Shown here: positions 15,345 through 24,153 of the stretch, piece by piece
Layout: every line of letters starts with the position of its first letter
How positions within the stretch are numbered: position 1 is the first letter of the stretch
Origin: an uncultured Acetatifactor sp.
Lineage (GTDB): Bacteria; Bacillota; Clostridia; Lachnospirales; Lachnospiraceae
DNA: 45,394 nucleotides
Direction: 5' to 3'
Assembly (NCBI GenBank): GCA_910578815.1
Contig: CAJTSE010000008.1
Span: forward strand, 1 to 45,394
The notes under the pieces: generated by a model
What the model was told of the DNA's origin: nothing
The model's database searches: none
What the model saw: the letters and a program-made list of their open reading frames with translations, nothing else
Made by a program: the position numbers and the translations under genes

Positions 15345-16547
15345 TTACTTTTTGCCAAACCACTCCTTCATGGTCTGCAACACCTTGACCAGCTCTTCCT
15401 CTTCGATTATATAGGGAACCATTGCATATAAATAGTTTAAGAAGGGGCGGCTGAAAATTCCGCGGTTGTAAGCAAATTGCTGATACCCTTTAAGGGTGTC
15501 GCGATCGTAAACCTCCAGACAGACGCAGGCGCCCATAATCCGAATTTCCTTTACGCGGGGATCAGAAAAGCCTTCCATTTCCCGGCGGGTAATCTCTTCG
15601 ATTCTGTGAATTTTGGACATATAATCTTGATCCTCAAACAGTTCGATGGACTTTAAGGCAACGCTGCAGGCCAGGGCATTCCCCATAAAGGTAGGGCCGT
15701 GCATCAAAGCGTGCGCAGGATTGCCGTCGTAAAATCCTTGAAATACTTTTTCGCCGGCTACGGTTACGGCATGGCCGATGTAACCGCCGGTCAGGGCCTT
15801 TCCGAGGACAAGTATATCCGGCAGGACCAGATCCGCCACAAAACGGTTTCCGGTACGGCCAAAGCCTGTAGCCACTTCATCAAATACTAAGAGAACGTCG
15901 TATCGGTCGCATAGCTCTCGTGCGCGCTTTAAGAAGGAAACGTCGTACATTCGCATACCACCTGCTCCCTGCAGCAGAGGTTCGACAATAAAGCAGTTCA
16001 GCCTGTCATGGTATGTCTCGAAGGCATTTTCCAGAGCGCTTATCTCAGTGGGAATGTGAATGACGTATTTACTTTCGCCGTAAGCTTTCAGGACGAAATG
16101 ATAATCTTCGTCGTCACCCACCTCCATTGTCTTGAAAGTATCCCCGTGATAGGCGTGTTCCAGTGCCAGCACCATGGTGCGGTCGGTATCCCCCCGATTC
16201 ATAAAGTACTGCAGGGCCATTTTCAGAGCCACCTCCACGGCAACACTGCCGGAATCGGAATAGAAACAATGATCCAAATCACCCGGAAGAAAATGCTGCA
16301 GCTTGTGGGTCAGCCTTTGGACCGGCTCGTGGGTCAGGCCTCCCAACATCACATGGGCAAATTTTTCAAGCTGGGATTCTATTGCCCGATTAAGCTCAGG
16401 ATGCTTGTAGCCATGGATTACACTCCACCAGGAAGAAACGGAATCAATCAGCTTTTGATCCTTCGTGTAAAGATAAACGCCTTCTGCGTCAATTATGTTA
16501 TAGGGAGCCTTCATCCCTTTCATTTGTTCATATGGATACCAGATCAT
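15345..16547 (-). CDS. bioA: Adenosylmethionine-8-amino-7-oxononanoate aminotransferase (BioA)
   Basis: 400 residues, somewhat shorter than the usual 420-450. Key features are SSWWSVIHGYKHPELN (38-53), the PLP-phosphate site SDSGSVAVEVALK (97-109), AYHGDT (132-137), FDEVATGFGRTG with D223, and the Schiff-base lysine K250 in VLGKALTGGY. It transfers an amino group from S-adenosylmethionine to 7-keto-8-aminopelargonate (KAPA) to give 7,8-diaminopelargonate, the third-last step of biotin synthesis. It is the last gene of the operon and overlaps bioD by 20 bases, so translation is probably coupled. Confidence 0.93.
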   Translation of the reverse strand: MIWYPYEQMKGMKAPYNIIDAEGVYLYTKDQKLIDSVSSWWSVIHGYKHPELNRAIESQLEKFAHVMLGGLTHEPVQRLTHKLQHFLPGDLDHCFYSDSGSVAVEVALKMALQYFMNRGDTDRTMVLALEHAYHGDTFKTMEVGDDEDYHFVLKAYGESKYVIHIPTEISALENAFETYHDRLNCFIVEPLLQGAGGMRMYDVSFLKRARELCDRYDVLLVFDEVATGFGRTGNRFVADLVLPDILVLGKALTGGYIGHAVTVAGEKVFQGFYDGNPAHALMHGPTFMGNALACSVALKSIELFEDQDYMSKIHRIEEITRREMEGFSDPRVKEIRIMGACVCLEVYDRDTLKGYQQFAYNRGIFSRPFLNYLYAMVPYIIEEEELVKVLQTMKEWFGKK

Positions 16548-17244
16548 CTTTAACCTCCGCTGCTTCGTACAATGCCTCCAGCTGCTCCATGGAAAGCTCC
16601 AGGTCAGTATCCCCCGCTTTTACGCAGGCTAATACTTTAAGTCCGGTCAGGGCTTCGCACATGATCAAATTGTCCTCATGCAGGATGTTTCCCGGCTCAA
16701 AGCGGTTAAAAATAATACCCTTAAGCGGAAGGCACCGGGCGTTCATGTAATCGACAGTGAGTACCACTGAATTAATGGTGCCAAGGCCGGCATCGGCTAC
16801 AAGCAGGGAGTTTAGGCTGCGGGCTTTGACAAAATCCTCCAGCAGGAGCCGCTGCCCGTCAAAGCGCAGGGGACATAGAATTCCGCCGGAGCCTTCAGCC
16901 GTTACATAGTCGTATTTGCTGCATACTGCGTCAAAGGTGCGAAGCACTGTGTCCATTTCCGGGGGAGTGCCTTCCATTCGTGCTGCCAGATGGGGGGAGA
17001 AGGCGGCTTCATAAACATAGGGGCACATTTCCTCCAGGGGCTGTCTGATGCCGGAAACGGTCTTTATATGCAAGGCGTCTCCGGGAATCAGGCTCCCGTC
17101 TGCCCTGCGCTCATTTCCGCTCATTGCTGCCTTATAATAGGCCGCGTTTTTACCGTACTCCTGCAGTTTTTTTAAAATCAGGCCCGTGACATAGGTTTTG
17201 CCGATGTCAGTGCCGGTTCCCGTAATAAAAAGATTTTTACTCAT
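16528..17244 (-). CDS. bioD: Dethiobiotin synthetase (BioD)
   Basis: 238 residues from the ATG at 17244, which sits in an ATGAGTAA overlap with the end of bioB; the frame is open to 17262 but this start gives the family N-terminus (NLFITGTGTDIGKTYVT). GTGTDIGKT (8-16) is the P-loop; K37-type region YYKAAMSG and the E-G-S-G-G motif (AEGSGGILCPL) are as expected. It closes the ureido ring of 7,8-diaminopelargonate with CO2 and ATP to give dethiobiotin in the cytoplasm. Operon order birA-bioY-bioB-bioD-bioA. Confidence 0.95.
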   Translation of the reverse strand: MSKNLFITGTGTDIGKTYVTGLILKKLQEYGKNAAYYKAAMSGNERRADGSLIPGDALHIKTVSGIRQPLEEMCPYVYEAAFSPHLAARMEGTPPEMDTVLRTFDAVCSKYDYVTAEGSGGILCPLRFDGQRLLLEDFVKARSLNSLLVADAGLGTINSVVLTVDYMNARCLPLKGIIFNRFEPGNILHEDNLIMCEALTGLKVLACVKAGDTDLELSMEQLEALYEAAEVKDDLVSI

Positions 17245-18205
17245 CAAGCATTTTCGCCTCATATCCTAATTCTTTTAATAGTGTCAAATCCGTTTTAACC
17301 GTGATTCCGGCAGTGGTCAGCATGTCACCGGAAATGGCAGCGTTTGCCCCGGAGGTAAAGCAGCTCTTTCCTTTATCCGGTAAAAGGCCTCTGCCTCCTG
17401 CGAGGCGGATCGAGGCATCCGGAAGGATAAAACGGTAGACGGCCACGATCCGGCGCATATCCTCGTTTGTCAATCGTTCATTCTTTTCGAAGGGGGTGCC
17501 GGGGATAGGATTCAGCATGTTTACGGGGACGCTTTTGATTCTCAGCTCCCGCAGGCTCAGGGCCATATCAATTCTGTCCTCCACGGACTCTCCCAGCCCC
17601 ATTATTCCTCCGCTGCATACTGAAAGCCCGGCTGCCTGGGCGGCGCGGATAGCCTGTACCTTATCCTGAAAGCTATGGGTAGTACAGATATTGGGAAAGT
17701 TTCTTTCCGAGGTTTCCAGATTGTTATGTATCCTGCTCACCCCGGCCGCCTTTAATTTGCGGAACTGTTTCTCCGTCAGCAGGCCGAAGGAGACACATAC
17801 GGAAATCCCTGCCTCTTTCCCAATTCTGCGGATCAGACTGCACATGCGGTCCACTTCCGTGTCGGAAAGCTGTTTCCCTGATGTGACGATGGAGTAGCGC
17901 AGGACGCCCTGCTGTTGATTTGCCTTTGCCTGTGCGAGGATTTCTTCATCGGGGAGCAGAGGGTATTCCGTTACACCGGTGTGATTGTGTGCGGATTGGG
18001 CACAGAATTTACAATTTTCGGAGCAGCGGCCGCTTTTTCCGTTGATGATGGTACAGAGGTCAAAACAGGAAGAACAAAAATGTCTGCGGATTTTGTCCGC
18101 ATTTTCACACAGCTCGTCCAGAGGCTGGTCATATAGATAGAGGGCGTCCTCTTTGGTAACCTGTTCTCCTTTTAAAACCTTTTCTGTTAAAGAATTTAAA
18201 TTCAT
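17237..18205 (-). CDS. bioB: Biotin synthase (BioB)
   Basis: 322 residues. The radical SAM motif C61-SEN-C65-KF-C68 binds the [4Fe-4S] cluster; CSEN(C)KFCAQSAHN is the family signature. Further conserved segments are YSIVTSGKQLS, HNNLETSERNF (binding dethiobiotin) and GGIMGLGES (SAM site), and RLAGGR near the end supplies the Arg ligand of the [2Fe-2S] cluster. It inserts sulfur into dethiobiotin to make biotin. GGAGG precedes the ATG; the 107-base gap to bioY contains small hairpins (about 18217-18265) that may tune expression. Its stop overlaps the bioD start. Confidence 0.96.
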   Translation of the reverse strand: MNLNSLTEKVLKGEQVTKEDALYLYDQPLDELCENADKIRRHFCSSCFDLCTIINGKSGRCSENCKFCAQSAHNHTGVTEYPLLPDEEILAQAKANQQQGVLRYSIVTSGKQLSDTEVDRMCSLIRRIGKEAGISVCVSFGLLTEKQFRKLKAAGVSRIHNNLETSERNFPNICTTHSFQDKVQAIRAAQAAGLSVCSGGIMGLGESVEDRIDMALSLRELRIKSVPVNMLNPIPGTPFEKNERLTNEDMRRIVAVYRFILPDASIRLAGGRGLLPDKGKSCFTSGANAAISGDMLTTAGITVKTDLTLLKELGYEAKMLDE

Positions 18206-18312
18206 TTTATGTTATCCTCCAAGTCGGTTTTACTGACTTTGCAAAGCAGCTAAGCCTGCGGGCTGCTTTTGAGCGAAAGCGACCGTGAACAATGAGCCGT
18301 ATTCGTGGTATT

Positions 18313-18861
18313 TTACAAAGTCTTCAGTATGGGGATCAGCCGCTTGCCTAAGATGGCGCCTAAGATGCACAGGCATATATCTCCCGGAACGGCCAGGATA
18401 AAGCAGTAAAGGAACAAAGGCCATAGGCCGATCGGAGATCCAAGATAAAAATTGCTCAGCAGATAATAATACATCATCCCAAACAGATAGACAATTCCAA
18501 GACCGGTAAAGACAGCGGCAAATAAGCGTCTGTAGCTTGGTTTTGCAACCTTGTTTGCAATCGCGCCCGTGACATAGGCGGCAACTGCAAATCCGATAAT
18601 ATATCCAAAGCTTGGCTTCAGTACATAGGAGATTCCGCCGCCCTCTGCAAAAACAGGTAATCCGATTAGACCAATAAAAATATACAGGCAGACGGAAAGG
18701 GCCCCCCACTTGCGGCCCAGTAAAAGCCCGGCCAGCATGGTAAACAAAAATTGCAGCGTGAAGGGAACAACCGGTACAGGTATTTTGATAAATGCTCCCA
18801 CAGTGATAAGAGCTGTAAACAGAGCGCATAAAATCAGATTTCTGGTCTTTTTGATTCTCAT
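18313..18861 (-). CDS. bioY: Biotin transporter substrate-binding subunit BioY
   Basis: 182 residues, six hydrophobic segments. The N-terminus (RNLILCALFTALITVGAFIKIPVP) and the VPFTLQFLFTMLAGLLLG and KPSFGYIIGF motifs are the BioY signature; the conserved Asp-containing pattern is near the end (AVPGDICLCILGA). It is the S-component of an energy-coupling-factor biotin importer, using shared EcfAAT modules encoded elsewhere, or working alone at low capacity. It lies between birA and bioB, so uptake and synthesis are controlled together. A second long frame (18230-18829) over the same DNA is a shadow. Confidence 0.93.
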   Translation of the reverse strand: MRIKKTRNLILCALFTALITVGAFIKIPVPVVPFTLQFLFTMLAGLLLGRKWGALSVCLYIFIGLIGLPVFAEGGGISYVLKPSFGYIIGFAVAAYVTGAIANKVAKPSYRRLFAAVFTGLGIVYLFGMMYYYLLSNFYLGSPIGLWPLFLYCFILAVPGDICLCILGAILGKRLIPILKTL

Positions 18862-18902
18862 AACAATTTTATGTTCCTTTCATGCTTTCGGCTGTGCCGC
18901 TG

Positions 18903-19898
18903 TCAGCGGCACAAGCAATCACCTTTTACACAGATTTCACCCGAAGAACAGGTTTCTTCCGTTCCGTCTTCATACCGTACCAAGAGGCGGCACTGATCGT
19001 CAATATCCAGGACAACACCGCTTTTCGACTGTCGGGCGGATTGAAGCAGAACCTGTTTCCCGATCACAAGGCTGCGCCGGCGGTATTCTTCTATGTAGTT
19101 TGAAGATGCAAAACAGGTATAATAATCATAAAAACGATTTAAAAATTGTGCCGCAAGCCGGTTTTTTACGTCATCTTTTTGGCTCTGGAAAAGTGTGCCG
19201 GCCAGGTTCTCCAGCTCTACCGGGAAATTCTGCTTCGGCGGATATATATTGATGCCGAGACCCAGAACGGCATATTCCAGCATACCGTTTTCCAGGCTGA
19301 GAGATCCCTCCGTCAGGATTCCGCAGACTTTTTTTGCGTGCAGATAAATGTCGTTTACCCACTTGATTTGTGCTTTCTCTTCTGTATCGGACACATCATC
19401 AATGGCCTCGCAGACGGCGACGGCTGCCATTGTGGTAATCTGAAGAGCCTTTTCTGCCATACAGTTCTCCGGACGGAGTAACAGACTCATGTAGATTCCT
19501 GTTTCCGATGGGGAAAAAAAATCCCGGCCGCAGCGGCCGCGCCCTCTTGTCTGTTCATTTGCCAATACGAAGCAGCCTTCCGGTGCTCCGCTGCCAGCCC
19601 TTTCCCACAAAAGGGTATTGGTGGAGGAAACGGTGGGCAGGATGGTAATATCAAGTCCTGTAAGATGAGGACGAAGATACTTTCTGATTCCCTGAGCTGA
19701 AATTATATCATTTTGTTCTAAAAGGCAGTATCCCCTGTTGGTTACGGCTGCTATGGCATAACCGTCATTCTGAAGGGCTTTTACGGCTTTCCAGATAGCA
19801 GAACGGGAGAGGGAGAGAGTCCGGGCAATGGTTTCGCCGGAAAAGAAGGTCCCCCTGTGTGATTCTAACAATTCCAGCAGTTTTTCTCTGGTTTGCAT
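18903..19898 (-). CDS. birA: Bifunctional biotin ligase / biotin operon repressor (BirA)
   Basis: 331 residues. Residues 1-60 are a winged helix-turn-helix (ETIARTLSLSRSAIWKAVKALQNDGY), so this is the repressor-type ligase. The catalytic domain has GRGRCGR (119-125, biotinyl-AMP loop), the conserved KWVNDIY and the ILTE segment, and residues about 280-325 form the SH3-like C-terminal domain. It joins biotin to carboxylases and, as holo-repressor with biotinyl-AMP, binds its operator. AAGGAG lies 8 bases before the ATG. It heads the operon whose promoter carries a BirA-type operator, so it represses itself and the bio genes when biotin is plentiful. Confidence 0.95.
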   Translation of the reverse strand: MQTREKLLELLESHRGTFFSGETIARTLSLSRSAIWKAVKALQNDGYAIAAVTNRGYCLLEQNDIISAQGIRKYLRPHLTGLDITILPTVSSTNTLLWERAGSGAPEGCFVLANEQTRGRGRCGRDFFSPSETGIYMSLLLRPENCMAEKALQITTMAAVAVCEAIDDVSDTEEKAQIKWVNDIYLHAKKVCGILTEGSLSLENGMLEYAVLGLGINIYPPKQNFPVELENLAGTLFQSQKDDVKNRLAAQFLNRFYDYYTCFASSNYIEEYRRRSLVIGKQVLLQSARQSKSGVVLDIDDQCRLLVRYEDGTEETCSSGEICVKGDCLCR

Positions 19899-19922
19899 TT
19901 CATTTCTCCTTACGTAAAATTG

Positions 19923-19976
19923 AGTTTAGCAAAAACGGAATAGATTGTCAACAACATATTTTACAAAAGTTTACAA
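19923..19976 (-). promoter_or_regulatory. birA-bio operon promoter with overlapping BirA operator
   Basis: On the minus strand TTGACA (19951-19946), a 17-base spacer and TAAACT (19928-19923) form a near-consensus promoter 25 bases before birA. TTGTCAACA (19945-19953) and AGTTTACAA (19968-19976) are inverted nine-base arms with a 14-base gap, matching the layout of BirA operators (TTGT-AAC...GTT-ACAA). One arm covers the -35 box, so bound BirA would block RNA polymerase. Confidence 0.85.
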
Positions 19977-20044
19977 TATGCGGTATTATTGCAAAATGGC
20001 AGAAGAGAAAACACAAATAAAGTTTTCTTTAGCAAAAATGTACA

Positions 20045-20073
20045 TTGCGTTGTAAAGAGTTTGCGAATATACT
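20045..20073 (+). promoter_or_regulatory. Promoter of the MATE transporter gene
   Basis: TTGCGT (20045-20050), a 17-base spacer and TATACT (20068-20073). It would give a leader of about 200 bases before the MATE start codon. It is 70 bases from the BirA operator on the other strand, too far to be directly covered by it. Confidence 0.55.
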
Positions 20074-20086
20074 CTTTATTCGGCAA

Positions 20087-20250
20087 GTCAACAACCCCGC
20101 TGCAAGCAACGGGGTTGTTGACCCTCGCGGCATTCGTCAAGGTCCCATGGACGCAAGCATCCAGAACTTTGACTCATTGCCCGCGGGAATCAATATAATT
20201 GTCTGCGCAGGCGGAACCGGCATATCGGCTGCCGGCATATTACTATAGTT
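20087..20250 (+). promoter_or_regulatory. Structured leader of the MATE gene, class not recognised
   Basis: GTCAACAACCCCG (20087-20099) pairs perfectly with CGGGGTTGTTGAC (20110-20122), leaving a ten-base loop. Further pairing includes GCCGGCAT..ATGCCGGC-like halves at about 20218-20240. No T-run follows the first hairpin. It could be a cis-regulatory leader of the transporter gene or a dispersed intergenic repeat; it matches no riboswitch class that I can name from sequence. Confidence 0.4.
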
Positions 20251-20277
20251 GAAGGAAAGGAAGATGAAATAAAGAAA

Positions 20278-21639
20278 ATGGCAGTGACGAAGGACATGAC
20301 AAAGGGTTCGCCCATGAGATTAATTTTGGGCTTTTCTATACCGCTTTTTTTTGGATTCTTGTTTCAGCAGTTTTACAATCTGGTGGACACGGTGATTGTA
20401 GGGCGTTTTTTGGGTAAGGAAAACTTGGCAGCGGTGGGAGCTACCGGTTCCGTGAATTTCCTGATTATTGGTTTCTGTATGGGTGTGTGCGGCGGCTTTG
20501 CCATTCCCATATCTCATAAATTCGGAGCCGGAGATTATTCCGGCGTGCGCAGAGTGGTGGCAAACTGCGTCTGGCTGGCTTCCGGTTTTGCGTTGGTGAT
20601 GACGGCGCTGACTACCTTGGCCTGCAGAGGTATTTTAACCATTATGCAGACGCCTGCAAATATTATAGATAATTCTTATCACTATATTTGGGTTATCTTT
20701 TTGGGAATTCCCGTAACATTTCTGTATAATATGACCTCCGGCATTATCCGGGCCATGGGCGACAGTAAGACACCAGTAATCTTTCTGGTGTTGTCTTCTT
20801 TTCTCAATATCGGATTGGATTTGTTTTTTATCATAAATTTACAGTGGGGCGTTCGGGGAGCGGCCTGGGCAACGGTAATTTCACAGGGCGTTTCCGGGGC
20901 ATGCTGTCTGACTTACATCATTAAGAAATTTGAGATCCTGAAAATAAAAAAGGAAGAGTGGGCGCCTAACAGGCATCTGATCGGCACGCTCTGCAGCATG
21001 GGAATTCCCATGGGCCTGCAATATTCCATCACTGCTATTGGCAGCGTGATTCTTCAGAGCGCTACTAATACGCTGGGTTCCGACGCGGTGGCAGCGGTGA
21101 CGGCGGCAGGGCGTATTAACGGTTTCCTGGCCTGTCCCTTTGATGCCTTCGGCTCCACCATGGCCACCTATGGAGGACAAAATGTAGGCGCCGGCAGGCT
21201 GGACCGGATCGGAACCGGCTTAAAGTCCTGCGTTCTGCTGGGGGCGGGGTATTCCGTGATCGCCCTGGTGGTGGCTGTTTTCCTGGGCCGGCCCCTGGCT
21301 ACGATTTTCCTGGATGCCTCGGAAGCAGCCATCATTGGGGATGTAAGATTTTTCTTGATCTGCAGTACAGCCTTTTATTTCCCTCTTGCATTGGTAAACA
21401 TTGTCCGCTTTCTGATACAGGGTATGGGTTTCCCCACTTTTGCCATTTTGGCTGGTGTTTTTGAAATGGCGGCAAGAACGCTGGCGGGTTTTGCATTGGT
21501 GCCTGCATTCGGGTTTACTGGGGTATGCTTCGGCAGCCCTGCAGCATGGATCTTCGCAGATATTTTCCTGATTCCCGCATATTTCCATGTGAAGAAGGTG
21601 CTGGCAGGCAGGATCAAGGGATCGAAGGAATTAGGTTGA
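20278..21639 (+). CDS. MATE family multidrug/solute efflux transporter
   Basis: 453 residues with about twelve membrane segments in two homologous halves. The N-terminal pattern MRLILGFSIPLFFGFLFQQFYNLVDTVIVGRFLG and AAVGATGSVNFL is diagnostic of the multidrug and toxic compound extrusion family, and the second half repeats it (GIPMGLQYSITAIGSVILQSATNTLGSDAVAAVTAAGRI). Members export drugs, metabolites or flavins using a sodium or proton gradient. It is preceded by its own promoter and a 200-base folded leader, and followed by a convergent gene after 52 bases, so it is probably transcribed alone. The substrate is unknown. Confidence 0.92.
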   Translation: MAVTKDMTKGSPMRLILGFSIPLFFGFLFQQFYNLVDTVIVGRFLGKENLAAVGATGSVNFLIIGFCMGVCGGFAIPISHKFGAGDYSGVRRVVANCVWLASGFALVMTALTTLACRGILTIMQTPANIIDNSYHYIWVIFLGIPVTFLYNMTSGIIRAMGDSKTPVIFLVLSSFLNIGLDLFFIINLQWGVRGAAWATVISQGVSGACCLTYIIKKFEILKIKKEEWAPNRHLIGTLCSMGIPMGLQYSITAIGSVILQSATNTLGSDAVAAVTAAGRINGFLACPFDAFGSTMATYGGQNVGAGRLDRIGTGLKSCVLLGAGYSVIALVVAVFLGRPLATIFLDASEAAIIGDVRFFLICSTAFYFPLALVNIVRFLIQGMGFPTFAILAGVFEMAARTLAGFALVPAFGFTGVCFGSPAAWIFADIFLIPAYFHVKKVLAGRIKGSKELG

Positions 21640-21691
21640 CAAGGGAAGTATTTCAAATACATGCTATGGCTCTGAGCTGAAGGCAGCCATG

Positions 21692-22135
21692 CTACGCCAT
21701 CTGGGATGCACCGCCAAACAGCAGCTTCTGAATCCTGGCAGCTTCCTCGGAAAATTCCACCGTATGCAGATAATCACGTACCTTGATTTCCGTGATCTCC
21801 ACGGGAATACATTCTTTGCTGGAAACCCATTGCCAGTTGTCCAATTTATAAAAAAATTCACTTTTGATTTTGTAAATGTATCCTATACCGTCAGGATCCA
21901 GAGAGCCGTAAAGCAGCTTCGTGTGTCCGTTTTCGCAGACGAAATCTCTTTTCCCTTCCGGGGAATCGGGATACCAGCGGATGGGCAGGGCGAAGGGGAT
22001 GACCTCCCGGAAGGTTTCCGCGGCGTAAATGGCCAGCATAGATTCCGCTGCACATTGTCCGCTGGCCTGCTGCGGCTTTAAAACTTTGAAGAGGTACTGG
22101 CTGCCGTGGTAAAGATATTCAGGTTTTGTATTCAT
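21692..22135 (-). CDS. Uncharacterised protein coupled to a GH2 gene
   Basis: 147 residues, no signal peptide or membrane segment. I do not recognise the family. The beginning (EYLYHGS, residues 6-12, then LKPQQASGQ, AAESMLAIYAAETFREVIPFAL) loosely resembles the YHGT start and following helix of small ADP-ribosyltransferase-fold proteins, but catalytic residues cannot be assigned. The rest is mixed, ending in an amphipathic helix (EEAARIQKLLFG). Its ATG overlaps the GH2 stop codon (ATGA), so the two are translated together. Coupling to a glycosidase suggests a metabolic or housekeeping role, not a toxin. Confidence 0.7.
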   Translation of the reverse strand: MNTKPEYLYHGSQYLFKVLKPQQASGQCAAESMLAIYAAETFREVIPFALPIRWYPDSPEGKRDFVCENGHTKLLYGSLDPDGIGYIYKIKSEFFYKLDNWQWVSSKECIPVEITEIKVRDYLHTVEFSEEAARIQKLLFGGASQMA

Positions 22136-24063
22136 TTTCTGTTATCCGTTCTTATTGTTTTGCTGCCTGCTTCCGGCAGGGTGTATTCTTTCAGTCCGGC
22201 GCTTTCAATTTTAACCACCTTCCTGTCATAGGTTACCAGGCCGTTGACTTCTTCCTCCACATCGGAGAGCTGGGTGTACACGGCGCCGCTCAAGCCTCGT
22301 TCGATCAGGGGGGCAAGCTGTTCGCAGATCAACCGCTCATACGCGGCGGCAAGATCTTTCTTTGTCTCATATTTTCTGTAGCCGAATATCTGCTCTAAGG
22401 ATGAATGGTCCTCAATGTGGCAGGCATAGCCGCCGTATTCACTGATGACAAAGGCACGTTTTTTATCATGCTTTATTTTCAGCTTCCGGAAATAATTATG
22501 GATGCTTTTGAAGTCTCCGCCTTTTTGGTCGAACCAGCCGCTGGCGTGGTCTACCGGTCGGGAGGGGTCTTTTTCTTTTATCAGCCTGGCGATTCTTGCG
22601 GCATCAAACTGACCCCAGCCCTCGTTAAAGGGAACCCAGGCGGCGACGGATGGGGTGCTGTAAAGGTATTTGACAGTATCCATGCACTCCTGCTCCCAGG
22701 CAAGGCGGCCTTCCCTGCTGCTACGGGAGAAAAGCTTATAGTGGTGATCTCTTGTATGCTGGGATATAGTGGGAAATACTGTGGGCATATAGCAGACAAA
22801 TGGCATTTTATAGGAAGCCCCCCCACAGACCATATCCTGCCATACGATCATGCCAAGCCTGTCACAATGATAGTACCAGCGCAGGGATTCAATCTTAATG
22901 TGCTTTCGCAGCATATTGAAGCCGGTCTTTTTGGCCAGCATAATATCATAGATCAGGGCTTCATCACAGGGGGCGGTCATGAGGCCGTCCGGCCAGTAGC
23001 CCTGATCCAGCAGTCCGTGAAGAAAAAGGGGGTTGTGGTTTAAGCAGAACCGGGGAATTTTTCTTTCGTCCTGCTCTATGGAAAAACTTCTTAAAGCAAA
23101 ATAACTTTGAATCGTATCTTGATCCGCAGTGACGGTAAAGCCGTAAATGCAGGGTTTCTCCGGCGTCCAGAGAAAAATGTCATCCTTAGGCAGTATCAGC
23201 CGCAGTACATTGGGGGCAGAAGATTCCCGCTGAACGGACACACCGATCAGGGCAGGCGTGCGCTCTCCGGGATAGGTGCGGGCAGCCGCGTCATGGGAAG
23301 ATACAAACCGGGAGGTGGCCTGATACACAGTACAGGTGATGGAGGAAAACTCCTTTTTTGAAAACATTTTGACGGACACCGCTCCCTGATCTATATCCGG
23401 GGTGATCTCCAGGCGTTCTATATGGTTAGCCGGTACCCATTCATACCATACACTCTGCCAGATCCCGCTTTGGGCCGTGTAGAACATACCGCCTCGCTGC
23501 AGTGTCTGCTTGCCTCTGGAGTGCCAGGAGGTATCACTGACATCTCGGACCCGTACCTGAAGAAGGAGGGGAGCGTCAGCTGCATAGTCGGTAATGTCGG
23601 CGTGGAAAGGAAGATACCCGCCGGTGTGGGAAACGGTTTCTTTCCCGTTACAGTAAACAACGGCCTGTTGGTCCACTGCCTGAAAGTGCAGTATGCAGCG
23701 CCACCCTTTTGATTTGAAGGCATGGTCTTCTTCTGAAAAGGCAATCTGTTTTTCATACCACAGGTATTCGTCCGGCTGCAGCTGTCTGCCGACGCCGGAG
23801 AGCAGTGCTTCCGGGGAGAAGGGCACCAGGATTTCCTGCTTTTCGGAAGCGGCGTCACTATCCGATACCGGTGTGAACCAGCAGATCCATTTACCGTTAA
23901 GAATTCTGTAATTGTTCCGTTCCAGCTGGGGTCTGGGGTATTCCTGCAGCAGGGCATCCGTGTCCCCGTCCCTGATTGTTTCGCCCCAGGGGGTGTACAG
24001 GGGAAGCAGGAGGGGCGCGGAGCTTTTTTTGGTGACATTGGAAACGGCGTCTTTTATTCTCAT
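22132..24063 (-). CDS. Glycoside hydrolase family 2 protein (beta-glycosidase)
   Basis: 643 residues without signal peptide, hence cytoplasmic. The three usual parts can be followed: a sugar-binding jelly roll (about 50-210, WYEKQIAFSEE...CILHFQAVDQQAVVYCNGK), an immunoglobulin-like middle (about 210-330), and a TIM-barrel. The acid/base is E481 in WVPFNEGWGQFD and the likely nucleophile is E542 in VISEYGG. It should cleave a beta-linked terminal sugar (galactose, glucuronic acid, mannose or arabinose are all known in the family). It is divergent from the GH51 gene with two back-to-back promoters in 188 bases, so both may answer to the same plant-polysaccharide signal. Confidence 0.88.
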   Translation of the reverse strand: MRIKDAVSNVTKKSSAPLLLPLYTPWGETIRDGDTDALLQEYPRPQLERNNYRILNGKWICWFTPVSDSDAASEKQEILVPFSPEALLSGVGRQLQPDEYLWYEKQIAFSEEDHAFKSKGWRCILHFQAVDQQAVVYCNGKETVSHTGGYLPFHADITDYAADAPLLLQVRVRDVSDTSWHSRGKQTLQRGGMFYTAQSGIWQSVWYEWVPANHIERLEITPDIDQGAVSVKMFSKKEFSSITCTVYQATSRFVSSHDAAARTYPGERTPALIGVSVQRESSAPNVLRLILPKDDIFLWTPEKPCIYGFTVTADQDTIQSYFALRSFSIEQDERKIPRFCLNHNPLFLHGLLDQGYWPDGLMTAPCDEALIYDIMLAKKTGFNMLRKHIKIESLRWYYHCDRLGMIVWQDMVCGGASYKMPFVCYMPTVFPTISQHTRDHHYKLFSRSSREGRLAWEQECMDTVKYLYSTPSVAAWVPFNEGWGQFDAARIARLIKEKDPSRPVDHASGWFDQKGGDFKSIHNYFRKLKIKHDKKRAFVISEYGGYACHIEDHSSLEQIFGYRKYETKKDLAAAYERLICEQLAPLIERGLSGAVYTQLSDVEEEVNGLVTYDRKVVKIESAGLKEYTLPEAGSKTIRTDNRK

Positions 24064-24107
24064 AAGATTTTACCTCAATCATGCTTCAAAACGGTTTGGT
24101 TTTCTGC

Positions 24108-24136
24108 ATTATATCATATTAAAGTGGGATGTGCAA
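24108..24136 (-). promoter_or_regulatory. Promoter of the GH2 gene
   Basis: On the minus strand TTGCAC (24136-24131), a 17-base spacer and a perfect TATAAT (24113-24108) lie 45 bases before the GH2 start codon. Confidence 0.65.
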
Positions 24137-24153
24137 AATTTATACTTTTTTAT

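Noticed and set aside
18230..18829. 199-codon minus-strand ORF over bioY
   Set aside because: The bioY frame has all family motifs; this one is rich in Cys and Arg and has no membrane pattern.
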